The translations under genes were made by a program, and so were the position numbers. A stretch of 49,158 bases of DNA from Marine group II euryarchaeote REDSEA-S30_B12 (GTDB lineage: Archaea > Thermoplasmatota > Poseidoniia > Poseidoniales > Thalassarchaeaceae). Location of the stretch: NCBI GenBank assembly GCA_001629205.1, contig LURV01000030.1, positions 1-49,158 on the forward strand, in the 5' to 3' direction. This document shows positions 27,301 to 34,004 of this stretch, one piece after another. The notes beneath the pieces are model-generated. The model searched no databases and was not told where the DNA came from. It was given only the letters and a program-made list of their open reading frames with translations. Position 1 is the first letter of the stretch. Every line of letters begins with the position of its first letter.

Positions 27301-28897
27301 TGATAGGAGTTTAGAATGTTGGGGGAGTAATGAGTTTGGACAACTTGGAGATGGAACTACAACTGACAGTTATTCTCCTTCAACAGTGGTTTTAGGCGGT
27401 TCATCAGTTGCAGTTTCTTCTGGTGATGGACACACATGTTCTTTACTTTCAGATAAAACTCTGAAATGCTGGGGGGACAACAGTTATGGTCAGCTTGGGG
27501 ATGGAACTCAGGTGTCTCAATGGTCTCCTGTAGTGATTGAATCAGATGTCGCAACTATTGATTCGGGGAATAATCAAAACTGTTTAATTGATATTTCTCA
27601 GGTGCTAAAATGTTGGGGAAATAATGACATTGGACAAATAGGAGACGGAACTACCAGCATGATATTATCCCCTACAGAAATTAGTCTAGGGCCAGTGATT
27701 TATCCGTTATCAGTTTCCTCTGGTGGCTCAATATCCTGTGCAGTAACTAATAATGATTTATTGAAGTGCTGGGGAGGTATTGGTGAAAATTTTGCACCGA
27801 TAACATCTCCAATTACAATGGACTTACCAAGATGGACATATATTAACTCGGCTGAGAGAGATTTAGATGGTGATGATGAAATGAATATTTTTGATACCCA
27901 TGGAGCGGGAGATTTAGATGGAGATGGTTTTGCTGGTGGAGATGATTTTGACGATAATAATCCTACAAAAGCAAAATTTTGTCCAGTTCCAACATACGGA
28001 AGATATGTTTGTCTCTCGCCCACCAAGGGATTCTATGTTGATACTCCTGGCACTGCAGTCAAGAGTCCAGCTAGATTAGGGCACTATGTGGCAATTGATG
28101 GAGCCTCAAGTGATACCCCTTGTTTGGCAGGAACATATCAATCTCAGACCGGGCAAACATCATGTAATGATGCAAGAGCGGGATATTATGTTGAAAATCC
28201 TCAAGCTGAATTTGATACTCCTTGCCCGGGTGGTACTTTCAATCCCGCAACTGGTTCAACATCTGCATCTGACTGTAGAGGGTCAGATCCTGGATATAAT
28301 GTTCCAATACTGACTCAAATCTCACTAGGCTCATTTCATTCATGTTCTGTACTGGATGATGGTTCAGTAAGTTGTTGGGGTAGTAACGAGTTTGGGCAGC
28401 TTGGAGATGGATCTCGAGAATCTAAACAAGTTCCTACCAAGGTCCTACTTCCACAGGGGAAGAGAGTAGAGAGCTTAAGTTCGGGATCTTACCACAATTG
28501 TGCAATACTTAATGATAATACCTTTAGATGTTGGGGAAGTAACGAGTTTGGACAGCTTGGGGATGGAACTAGTATTGAAAGAACAAATCCTGTTATAATT
28601 TCGTTAGGTGCAGGTAAAACTGCTACATCAGTATCCTCTGGCGAAGGCCATACATGTTCAGTTTTGAATGATAAGACAATCAAATGCTGGGGGGATAATA
28701 GCAATGGTCAGCTTGGGGATGGTTCCACTACTGATAGTTTTAGTCCGATTTCTATTAATCTGGGTGGTGGTGATTTGGCTCTATCAATCTCCTCAGGATC
28801 ATATCATACATGTTCATTAACTACATCTAGAGATGTAAAATGTTGGGGAGATAATTATCATGGGCAGTTGGGAATGGGTGATAATGTAGATAGATAA
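24356..28897 (+). CDS. Subtilase lipoprotein with RCC1 propellers (N-terminal part, ends at in-frame TAA)
   Basis: Secreted S8 serine protease. ATG 24356 gives a lipoprotein signal peptide with lipobox LSGC; the frame is open upstream to 24275 but adds no sensible start. A prodomain-like region precedes the catalytic domain, whose Asp codon is at 25301 (VMDSGLD), His at 25469 (DGHGTHVTGT) and Ser at 26153 (GTSMATPMVAGG). A P-domain-like segment follows. Seven RCC1-type repeats (HTC...CWG...GQLGDG) at about 26800-27830 should make one seven-bladed propeller. An Asp-rich stretch and a Cys-rich GCC2/GCC3-like region come next (about 27850-28300), then four repeats of a second propeller. TAA at 28895 stops translation, and the same frame continues with the missing blades. 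It may be truncated, read through or mis-sequenced. Confidence 0.85.
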   Translation: MSSGNRVSAPLALLLITLMISAPLSGCTGNLVDDENEISSEDNEEFDDIQIREEIDNTFEESLDKIDNGIGKELGGGEREVEIGIPDLENPIHGWGELDNIGEALLRNRKAFYIPIQEWDERTGESLVNGWNVLAHSYPIPSDWKSNLAELGVECVSFFSPQGFHCDVPNLSPNLLLENEVIGAFKLDSTDKFDFETVSILKGEKETNAIMNGDLYIVNIVFSGSFDEHLSKLDNGLFQNIEFFSGRFAEVETDIFGLEWLSNQDYIEWMDLQFPITFDNDVGADIVNADWVRDSANMGGPLNTLTGSGVIVGVMDSGLDNAVVCTDLADCNTKNSGIMSDFQGRIVGVENFVQCGNTDGPSDPDGHGTDGHGTHVTGTVLGDGSSGTGSSDYSGIAPEAMLYMQSVYSVCNADNKLATPNDYSNIFQTAYDNGARVHTNSWGANYNDNEYSSLSLQIDTHAHNLDDLTILYAMGNDGLDSNDDGEVDTGYMNTHATAKNIISVGGSENYREGTIPTTWYDFKFKSGAIKFSEPPISGDSVIDDIDGVMAISNRGPTADGRIKPDILAPGSFVASTLSSEASCDWGVAGNPAYCYLTGTSMATPMVAGGAALILEYLNNQGIANPSSALIKAMLIAGAHDMEGQYSYGGSDGENSAVESAPNVHEGWGRMDLQGSVQTGFTEGINITTFESHSLKMEVPVGISDFRIVLAWNDPPNSAAAQNQLINDLDIALRDPTGAWYDYDNDDVNNLVGISVEAPDPGDWEVVINGTNVPNGPQEYYLASSNGLAIGDSRNPVSGVLNSAGFQSGSIFTETTLSAGESHFCTIFDDSSLQCWGENDFGQLGDGSNSDRFTMTEVSLESGRTAVSVSSGDYHSCAILDDASLHCWGRNNKGQLGFVGDTSSSMPTQVNFGSLYPVQISSGGSHNCVILNDASLQCWGDNSNGQLGDGSTTDSFSPITISFGINKVLAVSAGSDHTCALLDDRSLECWGSNEFGQLGDGTTTDSYSPSTVVLGGSSVAVSSGDGHTCSLLSDKTLKCWGDNSYGQLGDGTQVSQWSPVVIESDVATIDSGNNQNCLIDISQVLKCWGNNDIGQIGDGTTSMILSPTEISLGPVIYPLSVSSGGSISCAVTNNDLLKCWGGIGENFAPITSPITMDLPRWTYINSAERDLDGDDEMNIFDTHGAGDLDGDGFAGGDDFDDNNPTKAKFCPVPTYGRYVCLSPTKGFYVDTPGTAVKSPARLGHYVAIDGASSDTPCLAGTYQSQTGQTSCNDARAGYYVENPQAEFDTPCPGGTFNPATGSTSASDCRGSDPGYNVPILTQISLGSFHSCSVLDDGSVSCWGSNEFGQLGDGSRESKQVPTKVLLPQGKRVESLSSGSYHNCAILNDNTFRCWGSNEFGQLGDGTSIERTNPVIISLGAGKTATSVSSGEGHTCSVLNDKTIKCWGDNSNGQLGDGSTTDSFSPISINLGGGDLALSISSGSYHTCSLTTSRDVKCWGDNYHGQLGMGDNVDR

Positions 28898-30799
28898 GTG
28901 CCTAATTTAGTAAACTTACCATCCAATGCCAGTGTAATTTCGATTTCTTCTGGATCATTTCATACTTGTGCTGCATTGAATAATGGAGAAGTTTATTGTT
29001 GGGGATTCAATGCTTATGGTCAACTTGGAGATTTTTCTACAAACAATAGCAATAGTCCAGTAAAGGCTAGATTGCTAGAAAATCAGATTCCAACTCAAGT
29101 CTCATCAGGGGTATTCCATACATGCTCATTACTTGATGGGGGAGAAATTGCGTGCTGGGGAGATAGTACTTTTGGACAGCTTGGAGATGGAACATTAACC
29201 TCCTCGACTATTCCTGTTATTGCTGATACCCCAGTAGACAGTGCAGCTTTATCAATATCAGTAGGGCAAAGGCATTCATGTTCAATATTGGATGATGCGA
29301 CGCTTTATTGTTGGGGTTTTAATGAGTTTGGGCAGCTTGGGGATGGAACTACAGATAATAGAAATTCACCACAAGAAATAGACTTAATGCATGGTTCAGC
29401 ATCCCAGATTAAGTGTTCAGCAGGAACCTATCAGCCTGATGCTTCTCAGACATCTTGCATTCTTGCCGATAGAGGATATAGTGCCCCATCAAAAGGTGCA
29501 TTAGATCAGACTGGGTGCTCTAGAGGATATTATTCAAATCTTAGAGGGCAGGCAACATGTTTTGAGGCTTCATTAGGATACTATGTTGACGAATTACTAG
29601 CGACTTCACAAAAGGCTTGTCCTGCCAATACTTCCACCGTCAATAGGGCAAGTGGTAATGCAGATCTATGTATTGATGATTTTGATGGTGATCTAATTCC
29701 AGACGTGACTGATTTGGATGATGATAATGATGGAATTAGTGATCGATTTGATCTGTGGCCATTAGATCCAGAATTAGCTTTAGATGCGGATGGAGATGCT
29801 ATTCCAGACAGTATAGATGTTGATGATGATAATGATGGAGTTAATGATACAGATGATTTGTTTCCAAATAACCAGAATGAATGGGCGGATGAAGATAATG
29901 ATGGCATAGGAGATAATTCGGATAATGATGATGATAATGATGGTAGAGTTGATACATTTGATAAGTTTCCAAATGATCCTTTAGAATGGTCCGATTTCGA
30001 TGATGATGGCATAGGAGATAACGAAGATGATAATGACGATAATGATCAATTCTTAGATACTGTTGATGCATTTCCCAATGATGCTTCAGAATGGTTAGAT
30101 ACCGATGCCGATTCTATAGGAAATAATGCTGATGATGATGATGACGGAGATGGCTTTACAGATGATATAGACCGTTTTCCGTTGCTATCCTCTGAATGGT
30201 TAGACACTGATGGAGATAGCTTTGGTGATAATATCGATATGTTTGATGATGGTGACGTAGTAATTGATGGAGTCACCTACAGATTGGCTGAAAACGATAT
30301 AAATTGGTGGATCGATTCCGATGGTGATGAAATTGGTGATATTAGTCAGATAGATTTAGAAAAGGGGATAATCGCTGGAGATAATTGTCCCGATGTTCCT
30401 GGAATTAATTATACTGAACCACAACTAAATCATGGAATTGTAGCAAAAGGTTGGCTACTAGGATGTCCAAAAGAAATCGAAGAAATCGAAGAAATCGAAG
30501 AAGAAATCGAAGAGCCAGGACTTGAAGAGGCATTAATGAAAGATACAGATGGAGATGGTGAACCTGATGCTTATGATCTTGATGATGATGGTGATGGAAT
30601 TACTGACTGTGTCATAACCGATAGAGATTGCGTTCCTGAAGATAAATATCCTCTAGATGCTACAAGGCCATTCGATAATAATTCATGGTCTATGATTTTA
30701 GTCAGTATTGGATTTATATCACTGGCTATTTATCGATTAGTTGGTTGGCAACGTAGAAAAATTGCTAAATTGAAATCTAAAAGAATAAGACTAGATTAG
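28898..30799 (+). CDS. C-terminal part of the subtilase/RCC1 protein: last blades, Asp-rich repeats, membrane anchor
   Basis: This is in the same frame as the preceding gene, separated only by TAA; its first codon, GTG 28898, is the nearest possible start. It supplies three RCC1 repeats that complete the second seven-bladed propeller, a second Cys-rich GCC2/GCC3-like region (about 29410-29680), and a long run of thrombospondin-3-like calcium-binding repeats rich in DxDxDG (about 29680-30290). A Glu/Ile repeat (30472-30515), one transmembrane helix and a basic tail close it. There is no signal peptide, so if made alone it could not be exported normally. The parts belong to one protein of about 2147 codons from ATG 24356. 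Confidence 0.75.
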   Translation: MPNLVNLPSNASVISISSGSFHTCAALNNGEVYCWGFNAYGQLGDFSTNNSNSPVKARLLENQIPTQVSSGVFHTCSLLDGGEIACWGDSTFGQLGDGTLTSSTIPVIADTPVDSAALSISVGQRHSCSILDDATLYCWGFNEFGQLGDGTTDNRNSPQEIDLMHGSASQIKCSAGTYQPDASQTSCILADRGYSAPSKGALDQTGCSRGYYSNLRGQATCFEASLGYYVDELLATSQKACPANTSTVNRASGNADLCIDDFDGDLIPDVTDLDDDNDGISDRFDLWPLDPELALDADGDAIPDSIDVDDDNDGVNDTDDLFPNNQNEWADEDNDGIGDNSDNDDDNDGRVDTFDKFPNDPLEWSDFDDDGIGDNEDDNDDNDQFLDTVDAFPNDASEWLDTDADSIGNNADDDDDGDGFTDDIDRFPLLSSEWLDTDGDSFGDNIDMFDDGDVVIDGVTYRLAENDINWWIDSDGDEIGDISQIDLEKGIIAGDNCPDVPGINYTEPQLNHGIVAKGWLLGCPKEIEEIEEIEEEIEEPGLEEALMKDTDGDGEPDAYDLDDDGDGITDCVITDRDCVPEDKYPLDATRPFDNNSWSMILVSIGFISLAIYRLVGWQRRKIAKLKSKRIRLD

Positions 30800-30801
30800 A
30801 T

Positions 30802-30886
30802 TGGTGCAGGGGACAGGATTTGAACCTGCGAAGCACTACGCACTGGGACCTAAACCCAGCCCCTTTGACCACTCGGGTACCCCTGC
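30802..30886 (-). tRNA. tRNA-Leu (UAG anticodon)
   Basis: Read on the minus strand, the 7-bp acceptor stem GCAGGGG/CCCCTGC encloses a D-arm with TGGTC, an anticodon stem CTGGG/CCCAG with loop TTTAGGT (anticodon TAG), a long class II variable arm and a T-arm with TTCAAAT. The discriminator is A and CCA is encoded (30804-30802). The long variable arm and anticodon fix leucine for CUA codons. There is no intron. Its 3' end is 2 nt from the stop of the converging RCC1 gene. Confidence 0.95.
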
Positions 30887-30950
30887 TTGTTACTGCGGGA
30901 GTTATTTCTCATCAATAAGGCAACTGATGATAGATTATTTCCCCATAGTG

Positions 30951-30958
30951 TATTAAAA
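30951..30958 (+). promoter_or_regulatory. Putative TATA box for gpsA
   Basis: TATTAAAA lies 20-27 nt before ATG 30978. This spacing would give a nearly leaderless transcript, common in archaea. By position only. Confidence 0.35.
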
Positions 30959-30977
30959 GGCATACTTAGCCGATAAT

Positions 30978-32003
30978 ATGACGATTATGGCAAGAATAGG
31001 AATAATTGGATTGGGTAACTGGGGTACTACTTTGGCCCATATTTGGTGTAGAGATGGGCATAATGTCCTCGGATGGACCATTGAAAATGACGTATATGAG
31101 TCATTGATGATAACTAATGAAAATAAAAAATATCTTCCCGATTTTATTATTCCTGAGCTTGAAGTGACAATGGAAATTTCTGATATCACTAAAGAATGTG
31201 AAATATTGGTTTTAGCTTTACCTAGTAATGTCATTCTCGAAGTTTTTGATGAACTAATACATCATATTAGACCTTCACATTTGATTATTGACTTGGCAAA
31301 GGGACTGGCTAATAGACGAGGAAATATGATGATTTCTAATGTTATTGAAGAGAGACTTAGAGAGAATGGTAAATCGAATTCTGTAGTAGTAATGACTGGT
31401 CCAACTATAGCACCTGAAGTGGCAAGAGGAGTACTTACTTCGGCTTTGGTAGCCTGTCATGACCGTTCAGTTGCTGAGAGGGTTTCTGGAAGACTCTCAA
31501 CTGATTCTTTAATTCTGAAGCCAACTGAAGATCCGGTGGGTGCTGAGCTTTGGGGCGCCTACAAAAATACGGTTGCATTGGCTTGTGGGATAGTTGACGG
31601 ATTAAGAGATACAATTGGTGGAGATAATCTGAAGGCTGCATTGGTAGTTTCCGGATATAGTGAAGGTATTATCCTATTAGAAAAAATGGGTGCCAATCCC
31701 AATACAGCATTCGGGCCAGCTGGAATTGGTGATCTGTATGTTACAGCAACTAGTCCTAGAAGCAGGAATAGAACGCTAGGGCAAATGCTTGGAGAAGGCA
31801 AAGATTTGGAACAGGCATTAGAAGAGATGCATATGGTTGCTGAGGGAGTAAGAGCTACACGGATGTTTTCCGAGAAATCACTAGAATTGGGGCATCATTC
31901 ACCCTTTTTGTTGGCCTTGGATAGTTTATTAGCGGGAAAAGTTGGAGCGGAAAAGGCTGTAAGAATGATTATCGAATCATATAGCGACATAGGGGGAAAA
32001 TAA
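30978..32003 (+). CDS. gpsA: NAD(P)-dependent glycerol-3-phosphate dehydrogenase, bacterial type
   Basis: Reduces dihydroxyacetone phosphate to sn-glycerol-3-phosphate, the glycerol backbone of bacterial-type lipids. The Rossmann GLGNWG is at 11-16, a DLAKG with Lys108, GPTIAPEVA at 141-149, the catalytic Lys196 in AYKN, and GDLYVTATS at 251-259 with the RSRNR loop after it. Length (341) is typical. Archaea normally make G1P with an unrelated enzyme; Marine Group II genomes have been reported to carry GpsA and lack the G1P enzyme. Start ATG 30978, or 30987 with MARIG. The next small gene starts on the last base of its stop. Confidence 0.92.
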   Translation: MTIMARIGIIGLGNWGTTLAHIWCRDGHNVLGWTIENDVYESLMITNENKKYLPDFIIPELEVTMEISDITKECEILVLALPSNVILEVFDELIHHIRPSHLIIDLAKGLANRRGNMMISNVIEERLRENGKSNSVVVMTGPTIAPEVARGVLTSALVACHDRSVAERVSGRLSTDSLILKPTEDPVGAELWGAYKNTVALACGIVDGLRDTIGGDNLKAALVVSGYSEGIILLEKMGANPNTAFGPAGIGDLYVTATSPRSRNRTLGQMLGEGKDLEQALEEMHMVAEGVRATRMFSEKSLELGHHSPFLLALDSLLAGKVGAEKAVRMIIESYSDIGGK

Positions 32004-32224
32004 TGGCAATAAAAGATTTAAATGATTTTGAATTAAGATTACTAAAATGGATTTCCGCATCGGATTTTATCGAGGTTCCTTGGTCAACAAAAAGGGCTGC
32101 GGATGCTTTCAAAGTAACCGAAAAAGAAGTTTATGAAGCTCTATCTTCTCTAACATTTAAGGTGAAAGATAATATTCAGATTTTCTATGAAGATGGGGAA
32201 ATTCGAATTGTTGGTGAAGTTTAG
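32003..32224 (+). CDS. Small protein, probable winged-helix fold
   Basis: This 73-residue protein begins on the last base of the gpsA stop (TAATG), with AGGGGG just upstream, so it is translationally coupled. The pattern of helices, with a turn in AADAFKVTEKEVYEALSSL, and a C-terminal strand pair (IQIFYEDGEIRIVGEV) is what a small winged-helix protein would show. It has few basic residues for DNA binding, so a protein-protein role is equally possible. No family assigned. Confidence 0.65.
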   Translation: MAIKDLNDFELRLLKWISASDFIEVPWSTKRAADAFKVTEKEVYEALSSLTFKVKDNIQIFYEDGEIRIVGEV

Positions 32225-32233
32225 TTTAAATTC

Positions 32234-33148
32234 CTATTTTCTAGAGAAGAATAGTAATCCTTGAGGAAGAATCGTTTCCTTCCATAATTTCAGAAATGAA
32301 GTGAAAATAGAGTCTTCATTACTATCGCCCTCTTCTGTGAATAAAGACCTAGCCGATATTGAAATAAAATCTATAATTAAAACTACTATGAAAATTATGA
32401 TTAAATAGGCTATTACTTTATCATACTGTAAAAATTTTAGATACAAATTGATGTAATAGCCTATTCCGCCAGCACCAACTATTCCAATCACGGTACCATG
32501 TCTAACATTATATTCAAACATGAAAATTATTTGGGAAATTAGATCGTTTGCATTCTCCGGAATAACAATTCCCTTAGAAATTTCATATCTTGAAAGTCCC
32601 ATAGATTTTCCTGCTTCCAGTGGAATGCTAGAAATTCCTTCTATAGATTCATATTGTAATTTTCCTAAATATCCTACTGTATATATTGTCATTGCCAGAA
32701 TTCCCGATATTGGTCCAAAACCTACCAAAATAACGAAGAATATTGCCCATATTATACTAGGTAAACTTCTTGCTGCTGCTAGGATAAAACGTACAATAAA
32801 TGATATCCATCTTGGATTTAAATTTCTTGCAGCTAGTAGGGCCAAAGGTAGTGAAATTATGGAACCAAAAATTGTTGAGATAAAGGCGATTTTTAATGTT
32901 TCAATTATTCCTATCCAAGCAGTTGAGCATGTAAAGTCAAAAAGAGGATAAACGGTACATACAGGATATGCTTGTGGTTCAATTACACTCCAATTTGGTG
33001 GCCATAGAGATTCTGAAATAAAGATTGTAAGATTATTCCAACTCCCTGAGAGTCTTCCCCAATCATCCACTAGATTATTTATTAAAAATACTGATATTAG
33101 TAGTCCTATAAATGAAAACCAGATTACTGCATTGTCTCTAAAACTCAT
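32234..33148 (-). CDS. ABC transporter permease, PhnE-like
   Basis: Membrane permease with about six helices and the cytoplasmic coupling loop EAGKSMGLSRYEISKGIVIP typical of the phosphonate/BPD permease family. A Cys-containing external loop (YPVCTVYPLFDFTCSTAW) lies after the first helix. Its ATG overlaps the ATPase stop as ATGA. By family it is PhnE, but the binding protein of this locus is transferrin-like, so I infer that the real cargo is ferric iron, not phosphonate. The gene ends 9 nt from the small gene on the other strand. Confidence 0.88.
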   Translation of the reverse strand: MSFRDNAVIWFSFIGLLISVFLINNLVDDWGRLSGSWNNLTIFISESLWPPNWSVIEPQAYPVCTVYPLFDFTCSTAWIGIIETLKIAFISTIFGSIISLPLALLAARNLNPRWISFIVRFILAAARSLPSIIWAIFFVILVGFGPISGILAMTIYTVGYLGKLQYESIEGISSIPLEAGKSMGLSRYEISKGIVIPENANDLISQIIFMFEYNVRHGTVIGIVGAGGIGYYINLYLKFLQYDKVIAYLIIIFIVVLIIDFISISARSLFTEEGDSNEDSIFTSFLKLWKETILPQGLLFFSRK

Positions 33149-33870
33149 TTTTCTGCCTCCAGCAATATAGTTCTTGTTTCACTGATAAACGGATTTACAC
33201 GTCCATCATCAATAACCAGTAAATGATCTGCCATTTCCCTCGCTCGAGATACATCATGCTCCACAACTAGTAAGGCAGCTTTACTGTTCTTTACATAATC
33301 AATTATTTCCCTAAGTACCATATTGATAGTTTTCTCATCTAATTCACTAAGAAATTCATCAGCCATAATTAAACTAGGAGCTTGCGATAGTGTCCTAGCG
33401 ATTGCTACTCTTCTTTGCTGACCGCCAGAAAGTCTCCTTACTGGCTCATTGATTTTTTCGGTAAGTCCCAATGAATTGATTGTTTTTAAGCTGTAATTTT
33501 TCTCTTCTTTACTTGAAAAGTAAGACTTAGGGAGTTTTTGATTTGTTTTTGCTCCTAGCATAACATTATGTAAAACACTTGCATGTCTAACCAATCCTAG
33601 TCTTTGAGGAATATATCCTACTTCACCTCTTAGAATTTTTGATGGATTACTACCACAAACATGTATGTATCCTGAAATAGGTTTTACTAACCCAGCGATT
33701 GTTCTCAATAGTGTAGTTTTACCTATTCCAGAAGGTCCAGTAACTGCAACAACTTCTCCTGGAAAAATCTCCATATTTGTTATTTCTACTAGTGGTCTGG
33801 ATGAATTGAAACCAATTACCACATCTTTGAGATGAACTATTGGAGTCTTATTTTCATCTTCCATTATCAC
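33145..33870 (-). CDS. ABC transporter ATP-binding protein, PhnC-like
   Basis: ATPase with Walker A GPSGIGKTT, Q-loop region GYIPQRLGL, signature LSGGQQRRVAIARTL, Walker B LIMADE and H-loop VVEHD. The sequence groups with PhnC-type ATPases that pair with PhnE permeases. Start GTG 33870 has a G6 run four bases upstream; ATG 33864 is an alternative. A TATA-like element (33908-33914) and a TTTAGGG-NN-CCCTAAA palindrome (33890-33905) precede it, so this operon has its own promoter and probably a repressor site over the start of transcription. Confidence 0.88.
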   Translation of the reverse strand: MIMEDENKTPIVHLKDVVIGFNSSRPLVEITNMEIFPGEVVAVTGPSGIGKTTLLRTIAGLVKPISGYIHVCGSNPSKILRGEVGYIPQRLGLVRHASVLHNVMLGAKTNQKLPKSYFSSKEEKNYSLKTINSLGLTEKINEPVRRLSGGQQRRVAIARTLSQAPSLIMADEFLSELDEKTINMVLREIIDYVKNSKAALLVVEHDVSRAREMADHLLVIDDGRVNPFISETRTILLEAEK

Positions 33871-33889
33871 AAATCCCCCCAGTAATTAA

Positions 33890-33905
33890 TTTAGGGGGCC
33901 CTAAA
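33890..33905. promoter_or_regulatory. Palindromic operator, copy 1 (ABC ATPase promoter)
   Basis: TTTAGGGGGCCCTAAA: inverted 7-bp halves with a GG spacer. It lies between the putative TATA box and the GTG start of the ATPase gene, over the expected start of transcription. The same halves recur twice near 36.2 kb. Confidence 0.7.
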
Positions 33906-33907
33906 CC

Positions 33908-33914
33908 ATTATAT
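33908..33914 (-). promoter_or_regulatory. Putative TATA box of the ABC ATPase-permease operon
   Basis: On the minus strand this reads ATATAAT inside the near-symmetric CCATATAATGG. Transcription would start about 25 nt downstream, within the palindrome at 33890-33905. Confidence 0.45.
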
Positions 33915-33940
33915 GGAATTGATGGCTACATACTTTAGGT

Positions 33941-33996
33941 GACGGGTAGCTAGGGGGTGATGAATTGTTGATTGCTATTCGACGAAGCTACCCGTC
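33941..33996. repeat. 11-bp inverted repeat between binding-protein gene and ABC operon
   Basis: GACGGGTAGCT (33941-33951) and AGCTACCCGTC (33986-33996) are perfect complements separated by 34 nt. On the minus strand the structure begins 8 nt after the stop of the transferrin-like gene, so it may form the 3' end of that transcript. It lacks a T-run. Confidence 0.55.
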
Positions 33997-34004
33997 GAAA
34001 AGTC

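Noticed and set aside
29581-30276. Overlapping minus-strand open frames rich in Ser.
   Set aside because: They are mirror images of the Asp-rich calcium-binding repeats on the plus strand and have no start signals or domain features.
30472-30515. Short tandem repeats of GAAATCGAA as a CRISPR-like or regulatory array.
   Set aside because: They are in frame and encode a Glu/Ile linker near the C-terminus of the RCC1 protein; there are no spacers.
30802-30886. A tRNA intron or a selenocysteine tRNA, because of the extra length.
   Set aside because: The extra bases form the class II variable arm of leucine tRNA; the anticodon stem is continuous and the anticodon is UAG.
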